Positions 55,243-64,000 of a DNA stretch of 64,000 nt are shown here, in pieces. Below the pieces are notes generated by a model. That model worked only from the letters and a program-made list of their open reading frames with translations, was not told the DNA's origin and did no database searches. Position 1 is the first letter of the stretch, and each line of letters opens with the position of its first letter. The DNA comes from Bacteroidota bacterium (lineage in GTDB: Bacteria; Bacteroidota; Bacteroidia; Chitinophagales; Saprospiraceae): positions 186,001 through 250,000 of the forward strand of contig JAIUPL010000004.1 of assembly GCA_020160935.1 (NCBI GenBank), given 5' to 3'. A program made the position numbers and the translations under genes.

Positions 55243-55860
55243 TTATTCCTTTTTCCACCTGGTTCGGCAAATACCGCTTTGGCAGTCGGCGATCCGAATC
55301 AATTGGCCTGTTTCATCGTATTCTTTCAATTCGCCCTGTTCCATGGGGAAATCTTCGCCCGGAACGTACCTGCCTTCTGCTTTCAATTGGCCATTTTCAT
55401 AATACTCCGTAAAAGGCCCATTCTCTTCGTTGTGCACCAGGGTTACTTTCTCTTTTACAGCGCCATTTGGGTAGTAGGCTGTACTTACTCCTTCCAATGC
55501 GCCATTTACAAACTCCTGTTCTACCTGTAATGCCCCGGAATCGTAGTATTTCTGGTACTTCCCATGGTACACTCCATTGCTGTAATGCTCTACACTCTCC
55601 AATTTTCCGCCTGGATAAAAATACTTGCGCTCCCCGTCCAACGTGTCATTTTTGTAATGCGCTTCCTCCAGCAACACCCCCTTTTCATCAAAACGCTGGT
55701 ACAAACCTTCTTTGGCAAAATCCTTTTTCCGGCGTTCAAAGCGTTCCAGTTGCCCTCTTTCATTGCGGTGTTCCACTTTTTCAACAGAACCTGAACATGC
55801 GCTCATGCAGCACATCATTGCACTACTTGCCAGCAGCAACAAGACACTCGTTTTTATCAT
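55243..55860 (-). CDS. YwqK-like MORN-variant lipoprotein
   Basis: The 205-residue product has a lipoprotein signal (LLLLASSAMMCCMSACSGS) and about six MORN_2-type repeats (GLYQRFDEKGVLLEEAHY, GKYQKYYDSGALQVEQEF, GPFTEYYENGQLKAEGRY). Databases often label this type as a YwqK family antitoxin, but no toxin gene is adjacent and a cell-envelope location is predicted, so I do not call a toxin-antitoxin system. Confidence 0.82.
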   Translation of the reverse strand: MIKTSVLLLLASSAMMCCMSACSGSVEKVEHRNERGQLERFERRKKDFAKEGLYQRFDEKGVLLEEAHYKNDTLDGERKYFYPGGKLESVEHYSNGVYHGKYQKYYDSGALQVEQEFVNGALEGVSTAYYPNGAVKEKVTLVHNEENGPFTEYYENGQLKAEGRYVPGEDFPMEQGELKEYDETGQLIRIADCQSGICRTRWKKE

Positions 55861-55937
55861 AAAAGCATTGTTTACGGCTTGAAAAGACGCATTGAAAGGT
55901 ATGACGCGAAAAAGAGGGAATGGGATGCCTGGGAATA

Positions 55938-56099
55938 ATAAGTCCTGAGTCGACAGTCCTGAGTCCTAAGTCTGTAGAGTTGACCAATTGCTTTTGGCAT
56001 TTACATACAACAATGCCAAAAGCAATTGGTCAACTCTACAGACTTAGGACTTAGGACTTAGGACTTAGGACTCAGGACTCAGGACTTAAATTCAGGACT
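55938..56099. repeat. Two-layer palindrome, family B copy 2 (AGTCCTGAGT arms)
   Basis: The inner stem is a perfect 38 bp, 55963-56000 with 56013-56050, including CTGTAGAGTTGACCAATTGC, around a 12-nt loop. The outer arms are tandem AGTCCTGAGT/CCTAAGT units; the right arm is longer, with ACTTAGGACTTAGG repeats. It begins 78 bp upstream of the YwqK-like start and ends in the last codons of the reprolysin gene. Confidence 0.93.
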
Positions 56100-59000
56100 T
56101 AATCAATTTCCTCACTCCCGTAGCGCGGCTATTAGAAACCAGCACGGTATAAATGCCTTGAGGCAAATCGGCGATGCGCATCGTGAGCATCTGATTTCCG
56201 GCGGAAATAATATGGCTTTGAATCAACTGTCCGGCAGCATTGTACAGACCAACGTGGGCATCCGAAGTAAGCAGTTCGCCAAAAGAAATCCGAACGGTTT
56301 CATCCGCCGGGTTGGGCGCCAGGTCGAAGGAAAGGCGGCGTTGCAGGTCTTTCGTACCGGAAGCCTCCGTTTGAATGGTGAAAGTACCCGATGCCAGGCC
56401 GCCTTCGCCATCGATGACGGAGAAGCGGAAATTATCGGTTGAGCCGAATCCGTAATCAAAATACCGGATAGCGCCGTTGTTGATGTCTGTCTGTGTAAAT
56501 TGATCACCTACTTTCATGGCGCCCGTCCAGTTTTTCTGCACATCACCGGACGAAGGAATCGTGATCAGGGTGTACAGCAACTGGTCGTCCGTATTGTTGG
56601 CATCCGTCGTTTTCAGCAGGCTGGTAGACACTTCGGAGTTGCTGCCGGAGGTCAGGGTCAGGACATTGTTGTTTACAATGACCGGGCCATTCAGCGATAC
56701 GTTGGAACACAATTCCAGTTGGAAGGCAGACAACTGGCCGCCCGAGCTCGCTACGTTGTCTTTTACACGCAAAATCCAGTCGCCCGCAGCATCCTGGCCG
56801 TTGAATGCGCTCAATGCTTCGGTAGGTTTGTATGCCGTACCGGTTTGTGGCGGCGGGCATCCGAAAGCATCGTTGGCTACGTCGTCAAAACCTATATTGA
56901 AAGTACCCGCGTAGGAACTGCAACGGTTTTTAAACAGCAGTACGTTGCCGCCGGTCGGGCGCACGAGGCGCACTTCCAGGTCGCTGAAAAAGTTGTGGTT
57001 GCCCTGTACTTTCTTCACATTCACATCGCTGACAGCCCCGCCAAATGGTACGTTGATAACAGATTCCACAGTAGGCGTACCATTGCTGGAAATGTTTTTT
57101 GGCAAATCGGTCGCCGAGAAAGTCTGACAGGATTGTACCTGTGTCATAAATACAAACGGCTCTGACCAGGCTACTGTACCGCATTCGTTTTTCGGGCGCA
57201 CACGCCAGTAATAGGCCGTGCCTTCTGTCAAAAATCCTGGAATATCATAGGAGTCGTCGACAAGGTTGTATTCAGACACCACTATGGTAGCAGCCTCGAA
57301 AGACGGATTGGTAGCCACTTCCAGTTCGTAGAGGTTGGCATCGGCCACGCCATTCCAGGTCAAAAGAGGCGAAATATTAATACCGGAAGCGCCATCGGCA
57401 GGACTCAGCAGACCAAAAGCAGAGAAGTCGTTGCGGACAGTCGTCAGTACCAGTTCGTAACTGCGAGTCGTACCTGCCGATGCCTGAACCGTCGCCGTAA
57501 AGGTTGTTTCCGGCTGGTCTTGTGCAAATTCAATGGTCAGCAGGCTGGTGCTGCCTGGGGCCACCGGATTGGGGCTGAAGGTAGCCGTAGCGCCTGTTGG
57601 AAGGCCGGAGATGGACAAATCGATGGGTGTGCTAAAGCCCAGCGCGCCAGCGGTGGAAATTTCTGTGGTATATCCATTGGGCAAACAAGCCTGGTCTTTC
57701 AACGCGCCACAAATAGTGTATCCGGCAGCCGTAGGCTGTTGGATTTTGAAATTGGCATTTGAAATATCGAAAAAGATATTGTCGGCAGCCTCTACACGAA
57801 TGCGGGCAGTATTCGACGTAATGTTCGGCACTTGAATGCAGTAACTGCCAGTATTGGGCACACCAGATGCCAGCATAATCGGATAGGTTTGGCCGCCGTC
57901 GGTGCTCAGGTGAATATTGACAGTCTGGCAATTTACCAGTGCGCCATTGGTATTCGCTACATTCCATGTAACGGTCTGGTATTCGCCCGCATACCATGTA
58001 ACAAGTTCGTTCGGATAAGATACGAGGAAAGGCCCGGCAGCATCTGTTGCCTGCAAACGTACCTGCACCCAATCTACGCCGCCACAACCGGGGTGGTTGT
58101 CCCGCACGGTCATGCGGAATGTCAGCACGCGTGTGTATGTAGGCAGCACTTCCGTTGCCGTAGGCGAGTTGCTGATAATGTTCGACATGCGCGGGCAAAC
58201 CCTTACCGGGCTGGAAGTAGGCAGGAACGTCCTAAAAGTGGGTGTGCTTCCCGTAGGCGAGCCAATGGGGGAAACTGGCCCCAGATCGTATTGTTCCCAG
58301 CAATAACTCAGTTCATCGCCATCCGGGTCGCTACCACTTCCGCTCAACACAAACGGCGTGCTGATCGGGATGTACATGCCTACCGGTGGTATGGTCGTGC
58401 TGGCAGTTGGCGTGTTGTTTCCTACATCTACGTTTTCGCCACAGAGATTGCCTGCACTTTGAATAAAGTTAAGCACTTCTTCCAGATTGGCTACGTGGTA
58501 ATAAGGGTCTTCGTTGTTTTGAAAATTTTGATTGCCACAGGCAGACGTATATGCCATGATGGTGGAACCTCCACCGGGTTCAAAAGCAGTGCTGGCATTG
58601 GTAGCATCAGCGTTTGGAGGGCAATTGCTGAAAGTATGATTGCCGCCCAATTGGTGGCACATTTCGTGTGCGGCCGTCAGGTAAAAACTTTCGTTATTGG
58701 GCGTAAACCACGAAGAAGCAGCCCTTGCCTTATTCAGAATGTCACAAATACCACCCAATGCTGCCTTGCCAATAACGCCACCTGCGCCGGTTTGACAGAA
58801 AGCATGACCCATGTCGAAGTTGTTCACACCCACAGCGTTATTTACTGCACCCGGATTTTGGTTCATCCATGAATTCAGGTCATTTTCACCTTCATATGGG
58901 TCTGTGGCAGGATCGAGGAAAATAGCATCATCATTGTTTCCAATCAATACAAAACGCACCCCGAAGTCGCGCTCCTGAATGGCCGTAATGTAGTTCATGG

Positions 59001-59727
59001 CTTCTACAATAGCAGCCTGCACCAGCGGCTTTGTTCCACCATTGAATATGCTGTATTCGCCCTGGGCCGCAACCACGGAACGATAACGCTTGAGCGGCTT
59101 GGGTTCCAGTCCACGTTCGGAGGTAGCAAAATGTTCGGCATGCGCCGGGCCATCCTGCATATACACGCCAAAATCGTCGGCGCCGCAGCGCAACTGTCCT
59201 TCCAGCGCAGGGTCTACGGGCAGGTCGGCAGTTTTGTAAGCGATATAAATGCTGTTGTTTTCTTCCGAATAGCGGCGTACGGATTGAGCGCCATTCTGAT
59301 CGCCGAAGAAATAGGCATGAAAACCCTGGTAACCCACGCCCAGGCGTACGAATACGCCCGATTTATCCATAGCCACCCCATAATAGGTGTGGATGGCAGG
59401 AAACTTGGCGGCGAGTTCGGGCTCCATAATTGGCGATTCAACTACCCGGAAACTCCGCATGGAGCCATTGGCCATAGGCAACTGAAGCACCATCGCTTCC
59501 GTAGCAGCGGCCCGGGTAAATTCCATCGGCGCCTGTTGCAGGGCAGCCACCAATGCGTCGTAGTTTAATTGAAACGTGGTGAAGTGCGAAGGCGCAGCCC
59601 GCTTGGTTGCTTGCGGGAGGGCAACAGCCCCGGGTGCCAGCGGCGTCCAGAACTGTGCAGGGGTATTTTGGGCAGCAAGTTGTGCCACAGCACCCAAAAC
59701 CAATACTAGTAGAAAAAATTGGCGCAT
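56092..59727 (-). CDS. Reprolysin-like (M12B-type) zinc metalloprotease with P domain, cadherin-like repeat and T9SS tail
   Basis: ATG at 59727 gives 1211 residues with a signal peptide (LLVLVLGAVAQLAAQ). The zinc site is HEMCHQLGGNH (His354 to His364), with the Met-turn at TIMAYTS. Fibronectin-type and Ig-like modules lie around 480-880 (TYYG start, LTWNGVADANLYELEVA). A proprotein-convertase P domain follows (FFSDLEVRLVRPTGGNVLLF, AGDWILRVKDNVASSGGQLS). A cadherin-3-like repeat (LLYTLITIPSSGDVQKNW) and a T9SS sorting domain (LAPNPADETVRISF, DLPQGIYTVLVSN) close the chain. It is a large secreted protease. The stop TGA is contributed by the palindrome arm that overlaps the gene end. Confidence 0.92.
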   Translation of the reverse strand: MRQFFLLVLVLGAVAQLAAQNTPAQFWTPLAPGAVALPQATKRAAPSHFTTFQLNYDALVAALQQAPMEFTRAAATEAMVLQLPMANGSMRSFRVVESPIMEPELAAKFPAIHTYYGVAMDKSGVFVRLGVGYQGFHAYFFGDQNGAQSVRRYSEENNSIYIAYKTADLPVDPALEGQLRCGADDFGVYMQDGPAHAEHFATSERGLEPKPLKRYRSVVAAQGEYSIFNGGTKPLVQAAIVEAMNYITAIQERDFGVRFVLIGNNDDAIFLDPATDPYEGENDLNSWMNQNPGAVNNAVGVNNFDMGHAFCQTGAGGVIGKAALGGICDILNKARAASSWFTPNNESFYLTAAHEMCHQLGGNHTFSNCPPNADATNASTAFEPGGGSTIMAYTSACGNQNFQNNEDPYYHVANLEEVLNFIQSAGNLCGENVDVGNNTPTASTTIPPVGMYIPISTPFVLSGSGSDPDGDELSYCWEQYDLGPVSPIGSPTGSTPTFRTFLPTSSPVRVCPRMSNIISNSPTATEVLPTYTRVLTFRMTVRDNHPGCGGVDWVQVRLQATDAAGPFLVSYPNELVTWYAGEYQTVTWNVANTNGALVNCQTVNIHLSTDGGQTYPIMLASGVPNTGSYCIQVPNITSNTARIRVEAADNIFFDISNANFKIQQPTAAGYTICGALKDQACLPNGYTTEISTAGALGFSTPIDLSISGLPTGATATFSPNPVAPGSTSLLTIEFAQDQPETTFTATVQASAGTTRSYELVLTTVRNDFSAFGLLSPADGASGINISPLLTWNGVADANLYELEVATNPSFEAATIVVSEYNLVDDSYDIPGFLTEGTAYYWRVRPKNECGTVAWSEPFVFMTQVQSCQTFSATDLPKNISSNGTPTVESVINVPFGGAVSDVNVKKVQGNHNFFSDLEVRLVRPTGGNVLLFKNRCSSYAGTFNIGFDDVANDAFGCPPPQTGTAYKPTEALSAFNGQDAAGDWILRVKDNVASSGGQLSAFQLELCSNVSLNGPVIVNNNVLTLTSGSNSEVSTSLLKTTDANNTDDQLLYTLITIPSSGDVQKNWTGAMKVGDQFTQTDINNGAIRYFDYGFGSTDNFRFSVIDGEGGLASGTFTIQTEASGTKDLQRRLSFDLAPNPADETVRISFGELLTSDAHVGLYNAAGQLIQSHIISAGNQMLTMRIADLPQGIYTVLVSNSRATGVRKLIKS

Positions 59728-59911
59728 GGTCAATTGTTTTTGAAAAATGTAGGCGGTGAAGTTACCGTTGAGGGAGTTTCGCAGATATTCTATGTGCAAA
59801 ATTCCAAAGTTTGGGCGGGTCGCAATAGTTTTTTAGAAAATTTGCTTAAAAACGACGTTATGAGACTGTTTTTATACGTCAATTTTCCCTTCTGTGAAAC
59901 TACTTCACGGT

Positions 59912-60538
59912 TTAGAACACCCGCAACAGCAACACCAGTCCGAATATCAGCAGCAGCGCCCCGATACTTCTTTGTACCCAAAAGGTGTGTTGAGGGGTCA
60001 AAAAACGGCGAATTTCCCGAGCGCCATACGCTTTCAGGGTATCCGTAACAACCAGCGTGCCCAGCATACCTGCAAAAAAAACCAGTGCCTCTGCCGAATC
60101 CCAACCATTGGGAATAATGACCGCACCAGTGATGCTCAGCCAGAAAAAAACGGTAAAAGGATTGACGGTATTCAGTAAAAAACCGCGCAATACGTAGGAA
60201 GGAATGCTGTAAGATTTTCCGGAATCGGCAAGGGCGGTCTCTATCTTTTTCATTTTTTTCCCGGCTTTCAACCAGGCGCCGATACCAAATGCCGATAATA
60301 AACAGGCGCCTGCCACGCCCGACCACATTTTAAATCCCGGAAGGGCTGTCATTTGTGCCAGTGCATCCATCCCGCTCACCACCAGGCCTACATACAGTAT
60401 ATCGCTGACCCAAATGCCCAGGGCTACGGCCAATCCGGCCCTGAACCCATGTACTATACCAGCCTCGATAATGGAAAATAACAGGGGCCCAATCATAAAA
60501 CTTAATGATATGCCCCAGATGACACCCTGACTGATCAT
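59912..60538 (-). CDS. LysE family amino-acid exporter
   Basis: The 208-residue product has six membrane helices. GVIWGISLSFMIGPLLFSII and FLLNTVNPFTVFFWLSITG match the LysE/RhtB family, with the conserved G-x-x-x-G-P and N-P-x-x-x-x-F-W features. It would export an amino acid or related metabolite; the substrate is not predictable. It lies 218 bp past the PDZ gene end across a palindrome. Confidence 0.88.
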   Translation of the reverse strand: MISQGVIWGISLSFMIGPLLFSIIEAGIVHGFRAGLAVALGIWVSDILYVGLVVSGMDALAQMTALPGFKMWSGVAGACLLSAFGIGAWLKAGKKMKKIETALADSGKSYSIPSYVLRGFLLNTVNPFTVFFWLSITGAVIIPNGWDSAEALVFFAGMLGTLVVTDTLKAYGAREIRRFLTPQHTFWVQRSIGALLLIFGLVLLLRVF

Positions 60539-60618
60539 ATGGCAGGGTATTTCAAAAGAAAGATGCAGGATGGGAAGTGCATTTCAAGAGTGTTTTTTGG
60601 GGCAAAAATAACACTAAA

Positions 60619-60752
60619 AGTCCTGAGTCGTAAGTCCTGAGTCCTAAGTCTGTAGAGTACTCCTTACTACCCTCGGCATTCCAACTAATACATGCCAAAA
60701 ATAGTAAGGAATACTCTACAGACTCAGGACTCAGGACTTACGACTCAGGACT
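60619..60752. repeat. Two-layer palindrome, family B copy 3
   Basis: The left half 60619-60680 (AGTCCTGAGTCGTAAGTCCT, then CTGTAGAGTACTCCTTACTA) pairs with 60690-60752 in inverse. Inner and outer layers carry a few mismatches. It shares the outer unit and the TGTAGAGT junction with copy 2, and GGCAT next to the loop, but the inner stem differs (CTCCTTACT here, TGACCAATTGC there). It lies 3 bp past the PDZ gene stop. Confidence 0.92.
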
Positions 60753-60755
60753 CCC

Positions 60756-62120
60756 CTAATTTACAATGATCTGCTCCGAATGCACCTTCTCCCCCTGCTG
60801 TACCTGCACCACAATGGTGCCTTTCGCATATTCCGAGAGATCAAACTCCTGCAGGTATTCGCCATTGAAAGCATTGATTTCTTCGCGGTACAATTGGCGG
60901 CCGGAGGCATCAAACATGGAAACGATTGTTGGCACAGGTTCTCCCTGAAACGATATGGTAGCCTTGCCGCTCGTCGGGTTGGGGAATGTGCGGAAGGCAT
61001 TCAGTTTGAGTTGTTTTCCGGATGGTGCGGGAGCAGGCTGCTGCGCCTGGGTGTCGTCATTGCGCAAAATAGTAATAACCCTGCCCTCATTATGGTGACC
61101 TGCCGGGGCTGCATTCTGATCCGGTTGTGCATTCAAAGTCTGATCAGGCTTGTTGCGGCAGGCTTTAAGAGTGGCTTCCACCTGCAAGGTTTTGCCATCG
61201 CGCATAAAAGAAACCTTTACTGCTTCGGCAGGTTTGTAGCGCGCAATTTCGTTCCAGAGCGCTTCCTGATCCTGTACAGGTTTGCCGTCGATGGAAAGAA
61301 TAAGATCACCTTTAGCCATTTTGGCTTCCCTGGCAGCACTTTGATCGGTGAAATTGGTTACCTGCGCACCCTTTTTGTCATTTATTTGACTGGTAGTAGT
61401 GTATACGCCCAGGCAGGCGTCTTTTTCACGAATAGTTACATCGTAATTGTCCCAGTTCCATTTTCTCTGGTTGCGGCTGCCCATCCAGTCGGGATTGGTT
61501 TTCCATGTTTCCAGTACCTTTCGGGGCTGGCCTCTCAAAGTGGCTTCGGTATTCGCACGTTTGCCCTCCCGTTCGTACACAATGCGCACTTTGTCGCCGG
61601 GCTTGGTCGATTGCATAAAATTACTCACTTCTTCGAACGTATTCATAGGAGTGTCATTCAGGGAAATGATGACGTCGCCATCCTGCAGCCCGGCCTTGTC
61701 GGCTGCCGAATTTTCCTGAATACCCACTACAACACCCGGTTTATTCCCATTTTCTTCCTCATCAATTACACCCAGTATGCCACGCAACTTTGGAGTAGCA
61801 CAGACGGCCGTGCAATTGTTGGTCCCGATATTGCTGCCATCCGAAACACAGGTATTGGACGAACCCTTTTCATTTTCCACCTGAACATTGATGGTGGAAT
61901 TTTTAGAACGGTTTTCGCGGAGATATGCTTCCACGTCAAAATTCTCGGCAGCCTTTCCTTTTTTGATGATGGTTTCGGTCTGCTCCGATCCATCGGGCGC
62001 CACGGTATGTTTGGTGATAATGACTTGTTTGGAATGACTGTTTTGCTGTGCCGATATCTGTGTCAGGCACCAGGGCATGAGAACGAAAGCCGAGAGTAGA
62101 AATGTACCAATTGTTTTCAT
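60756..62120 (-). CDS. Secreted two-PDZ protein with T9SS sorting domain
   Basis: ATG at 62120 gives 454 residues and a signal peptide (MKTIGTFLLSAFVLMPWCL, ending near ISAQ). Two PDZ domains lie at about 110-205 (VVVGIQENSAADKAGLQDGD) and 225-315 (GAQVTNFTDQSAAREAKMA). A Gln/Pro/Ala linker follows, then a T9SS tail (FRTFPNPTSGKATISFQG, EEINAFNGEYLQEFDLSEY). No protease domain accompanies the PDZs, which suggests a scaffold or binding role on the cell surface. Confidence 0.87.
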   Translation of the reverse strand: MKTIGTFLLSAFVLMPWCLTQISAQQNSHSKQVIITKHTVAPDGSEQTETIIKKGKAAENFDVEAYLRENRSKNSTINVQVENEKGSSNTCVSDGSNIGTNNCTAVCATPKLRGILGVIDEEENGNKPGVVVGIQENSAADKAGLQDGDVIISLNDTPMNTFEEVSNFMQSTKPGDKVRIVYEREGKRANTEATLRGQPRKVLETWKTNPDWMGSRNQRKWNWDNYDVTIREKDACLGVYTTTSQINDKKGAQVTNFTDQSAAREAKMAKGDLILSIDGKPVQDQEALWNEIARYKPAEAVKVSFMRDGKTLQVEATLKACRNKPDQTLNAQPDQNAAPAGHHNEGRVITILRNDDTQAQQPAPAPSGKQLKLNAFRTFPNPTSGKATISFQGEPVPTIVSMFDASGRQLYREEINAFNGEYLQEFDLSEYAKGTIVVQVQQGEKVHSEQIIVN

Positions 62121-62336
62121 GGCAGCATACATTGTTTTTATGAAACAGGAATACGCCCTGCGAGCCGGGGCATTGCAGGTGCAAATGCCCCAATGACAGC
62201 CCAGGTATGTCAAAGTTGCATGGAAAATGCCGGTTTGACAAATAATCATTACCGAATGCCTGCGGAAAACCCCATCTTTGCGCCTTCCAATCCGGTGCGA
62301 GATGGAAATTCTGTTTTTTACCTTACCTGATCTAAT

Positions 62337-63245
62337 ATGAGTTTAGTTGCCGTCGGCACTGTTGCATTCGACAATATTGAAACCCCTTTTGGCAATGCCC
62401 ACCGTGTGGTAGGAGGCGCCTGTACGTATATTTCTCTTGCCGCATCCTACTTTGTAAAGCCTGTTCGCATCGTTTCCGTAATCGGCGATGACTTTCCGGA
62501 AGAAATGCTGGAATACATGAAGCAGCGTGGTGTCGATCTGGATGGCCTTCAAATTCGGGAAGGTGAAAAATCGTTTTTCTGGGCGGGCAAATACCACCGC
62601 GATCTGAATACACGCGATACCCTGGATACCCAACTCAATGTTTTGGCTACGTTCAATCCGATTCTGCCCAAACATTACCGCGATGCGCAGTATGTGATGT
62701 TGGGAAATCTGACGCCTCAGGTGCAACTTCAGGTGCTGAAACAACTGAAACACCGACCCAAACTCGTGGTGATGGATACCATGAATTTCTGGATGGATAC
62801 AGCCCTGGCCGACCTGATGAAAGTGCTCAAAAAAGTGGATGTACTGACCATCAATGATGAAGAAGCCCGCCAACTTTCCGGCGAGCATTCCTTGGTGAAA
62901 GCAGCGCATGTAATCCATAAAATGGGCCCCAAATTTCTCATTATTAAAAAAGGTGAACACGGCGCATTGCTGTTTCACCGCGGGGAAATATTTTTTGCCC
63001 CGGCCCTGCCGCTGGCTGAAGTGATAGACCCAACCGGCGCAGGCGACACTTTCGCAGGCGGTTTTATCGGCTGGCTGGCAAAAACCGATGATATTTCGTT
63101 CAAAAACATGAAACGAGCCATTGTTTACGGCTCTGCCATGGCTTCATTTTGTGTCGAGAAATTCAGCATCGAGCGCCTGCGCGGCCTGACACCTGCCATG
63201 ATTGAAAAGCGGGTGCAGCAATTTGCAGCGCTGGTGCATTTTTAA
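62337..63245 (+). CDS. PfkB family carbohydrate/nucleoside kinase
   Basis: The 302-residue product has the PfkB N-terminal region (VVGGACTYISLAASYF, VSVIGDDFPEEML) and the C-terminal ATP/anion-hole motif DPTGAGDTFAGGFIGWLA with the catalytic Asp near residue 234. Substrate cannot be set; ribose-, fructose- or adenosine-type kinases share the motif. It is 19 bp upstream of the YbaB gene. Confidence 0.9.
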   Translation: MSLVAVGTVAFDNIETPFGNAHRVVGGACTYISLAASYFVKPVRIVSVIGDDFPEEMLEYMKQRGVDLDGLQIREGEKSFFWAGKYHRDLNTRDTLDTQLNVLATFNPILPKHYRDAQYVMLGNLTPQVQLQVLKQLKHRPKLVVMDTMNFWMDTALADLMKVLKKVDVLTINDEEARQLSGEHSLVKAAHVIHKMGPKFLIIKKGEHGALLFHRGEIFFAPALPLAEVIDPTGAGDTFAGGFIGWLAKTDDISFKNMKRAIVYGSAMASFCVEKFSIERLRGLTPAMIEKRVQQFAALVHF

Positions 63246-63264
63246 ACTTTAAAACAACCACGCC

Positions 63265-63573
63265 ATGTTTGGAGACCTCCTCGGCAATCTGCAAAAACAG
63301 CAGGAAGAGTTACAACAGAAACTGGCCGGCATCTTCGTAGAAGCAGAAGCCGGTGATGGCGCTGTCACGGTAAAAGCCGGCGCCGACCTGCACATCGAAA
63401 ATATTCGCATCAACCCTACAAAAGTGGATGTGAGCGACCGCGAGCAACTGGAAGATTTGCTGGTAGTAGCACTCAACCGGGCACTAGAACTGGCCCGTCA
63501 GGAAGCCGCTACTGAAAGCAACAAATTGCTGGGCAACCTTTTGCCGGGTGGAATGGATCAGTTGTTTAAGTAA
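63265..63573 (+). CDS. YbaB/EbfC family nucleoid-associated protein
   Basis: The 102-residue product has the YbaB/EbfC pattern: MFGDLLGNLQKQQEELQQKL coiled start, GAVTVKAGADLHIENIRINP, and EDLLVVALNRALELARQEA. It is a small dimeric DNA-binding protein, probably co-transcribed with the PfkB gene just upstream. Confidence 0.9.
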   Translation: MFGDLLGNLQKQQEELQQKLAGIFVEAEAGDGAVTVKAGADLHIENIRINPTKVDVSDREQLEDLLVVALNRALELARQEAATESNKLLGNLLPGGMDQLFK

Positions 63574-63574
63574 A

Positions 63575-63610
63575 CAGTCGTCAGTCAACAGTCGTCAGTC
63601 CGTCAGTCAG
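63575..63610 (+). repeat. Short tandem CAGTCGTCAGTC repeats
   Basis: Direct units of CAGTCGTCAGTC follow the YbaB stop. They resemble one arm of the tandem-arm palindromes, but no inverse arm is seen before the next gene at 63693. Confidence 0.6.
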
Positions 63611-63692
63611 GAGTTTTGTGTGTGAAGTCTTTTGAGCATTCATACTTAGACTGTGTGCGAGGCGTTTATGTTCCAAAATTCGATCGATCAGA

Positions 63693-64000
63693 ATGCGTAT
63701 AACTTTCCTCGTCCTCTTTTTAATAACCTGCATGAGCCTGCGGGCCCAAACGGTTTCCGACAAACTCGAAGCCTATTTTTCCTTTGATGACTGTAAAGCC
63801 ATCGACGATAGCGGCAATGGTTCCAGTGGCGCCCTTATCGGTAATATCGGATGTGCTTGCGGATTGCGCGACTCCTGTATGCGTTTTGCCGATACCAGCG
63901 ACGCCATCTTTCTGGTAGGACCATTCGCCGATGTTTTTTCCACCAGCGATTTTACTGTTAGTTTCTATATGCGCCCGCCAGATGGCCAGTTGACCGGAAA
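63693..64000 (+). CDS. Secreted protein, N-terminal fragment (LamG/concanavalin-like start)
   Basis: From ATG 63693 the frame stays open to the window end (102 residues). It begins with a signal peptide (LVLFLITCMSLRAQ). KLEAYFSFDDCKAIDDSGNG, SMRFADTSDAIFLVGPF-type sequence and FSTSDFTVSFYMRP follow, the usual opening of a LamG/pentraxin-like jelly-roll domain. In this phylum such proteins are often long and end in a sorting domain, but that end is outside the window. Confidence 0.7.
   Translation, partial: MRITFLVLFLITCMSLRAQTVSDKLEAYFSFDDCKAIDDSGNGSSGALIGNIGCACGLRDSCMRFADTSDAIFLVGPFADVFSTSDFTVSFYMRPPDGQLTG

Noticed and set aside
55243-55860. A toxin-antitoxin system implied by the YwqK-type repeat protein
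   Set aside because: The protein has a lipoprotein signal and there is no toxin-like gene beside it; only the family label suggests an antitoxin.
60780-62099. A 439-codon open frame antisense to the two-PDZ gene
   Set aside because: The minus-strand product has a signal peptide, two PDZ domains and a T9SS tail; the plus-strand translation has no family features.

Overview
The window looks like a chromosomal segment of a Bacteroidota bacterium, most plausibly from the Saprospiraceae side of the phylum. The reasons are direct: many exported proteins end in a type IX secretion (T9SS) sorting domain, the T9SS protein PorQ is encoded here, promoter boxes follow the Bacteroidota TTG-N19-TAnnTTTG pattern, and the gene families (GH95, GH92, GH31, DUF4197, MORN-caspase, YwqK-like lipoprotein, PpgK) fit. 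I see no rRNA, tRNA, CRISPR array, transposase or prophage.

Layout. 1-3.7 kb: a TIR/transmembrane/FGE-sulfatase fusion cut by the left edge, a dockerin-like T9SS protein, and an EAD11 effector-associated-domain protein. 3.9-9.9 kb: a DUF3108-like protein, a GH95 alpha-fucosidase, a DMT-type membrane protein and a GH31 alpha-xylosidase. 10-11.8 kb: an EcoRV-type restriction-modification (R-M) pair. 11.9-20.7 kb: a PhyH dioxygenase, an M4 protease with T9SS tail, a GH92 mannosidase and a secreted unknown. 20.7-25 kb: a MORN-caspase protein, then a Cfr10I/Bse634I-type R-M module with a DUF6471 gene. 25.2-27.7 kb: an ECF sigma/anti-sigma/DUF4097 operon. 27.9-39.7 kb: housekeeping genes (methyltransferase, aspS, DUF4197, leucyl aminopeptidase, pdxA, ppgK, panC, O-antigen-ligase-like, polyprenyl synthase). 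39.7-41.3 kb: a third R-M pair (PmeII-like nuclease plus SPPY methyltransferase). 41.4-45.8 kb: fructosamine kinase, sugar MFS permease, FadH-like reductase. 45.8-48.9 kb: tandem T9SS paralogues. 48.9-55.9 kb: trpE, a secreted unknown, a cvpA-trpG-yhhN-lipoprotein operon, porQ and a YwqK-like lipoprotein. 56-64 kb: a giant reprolysin-like T9SS protease, LysE, a two-PDZ T9SS protein, a PfkB kinase, YbaB/EbfC and the start of another secreted protein.

Two themes go beyond routine annotation. First, three complete, unrelated type II R-M systems lie within about 31 kb, next to TIR and EAD conflict-type proteins. Second, the intergenic spaces carry about ten long imperfect palindromes, 100-230 bp each. 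Their arms are often built from short tandem units, and several fall into families that share an outer arm, an inner stem or a loop. One such palindrome appears to be split by the Cfr10I-type R-M module. A single arm of another type is read in frame inside the M4 protease.

The glycosidases and sugar permease suggest a glycan forager; GH95 plus GH31 would fit fucosylated xyloglucan side chains, though no SusCD pair is in view. Secreted enzymes would be exported by T9SS, of which PorQ is a component. All family assignments come from reading motifs by eye, not from database searches.
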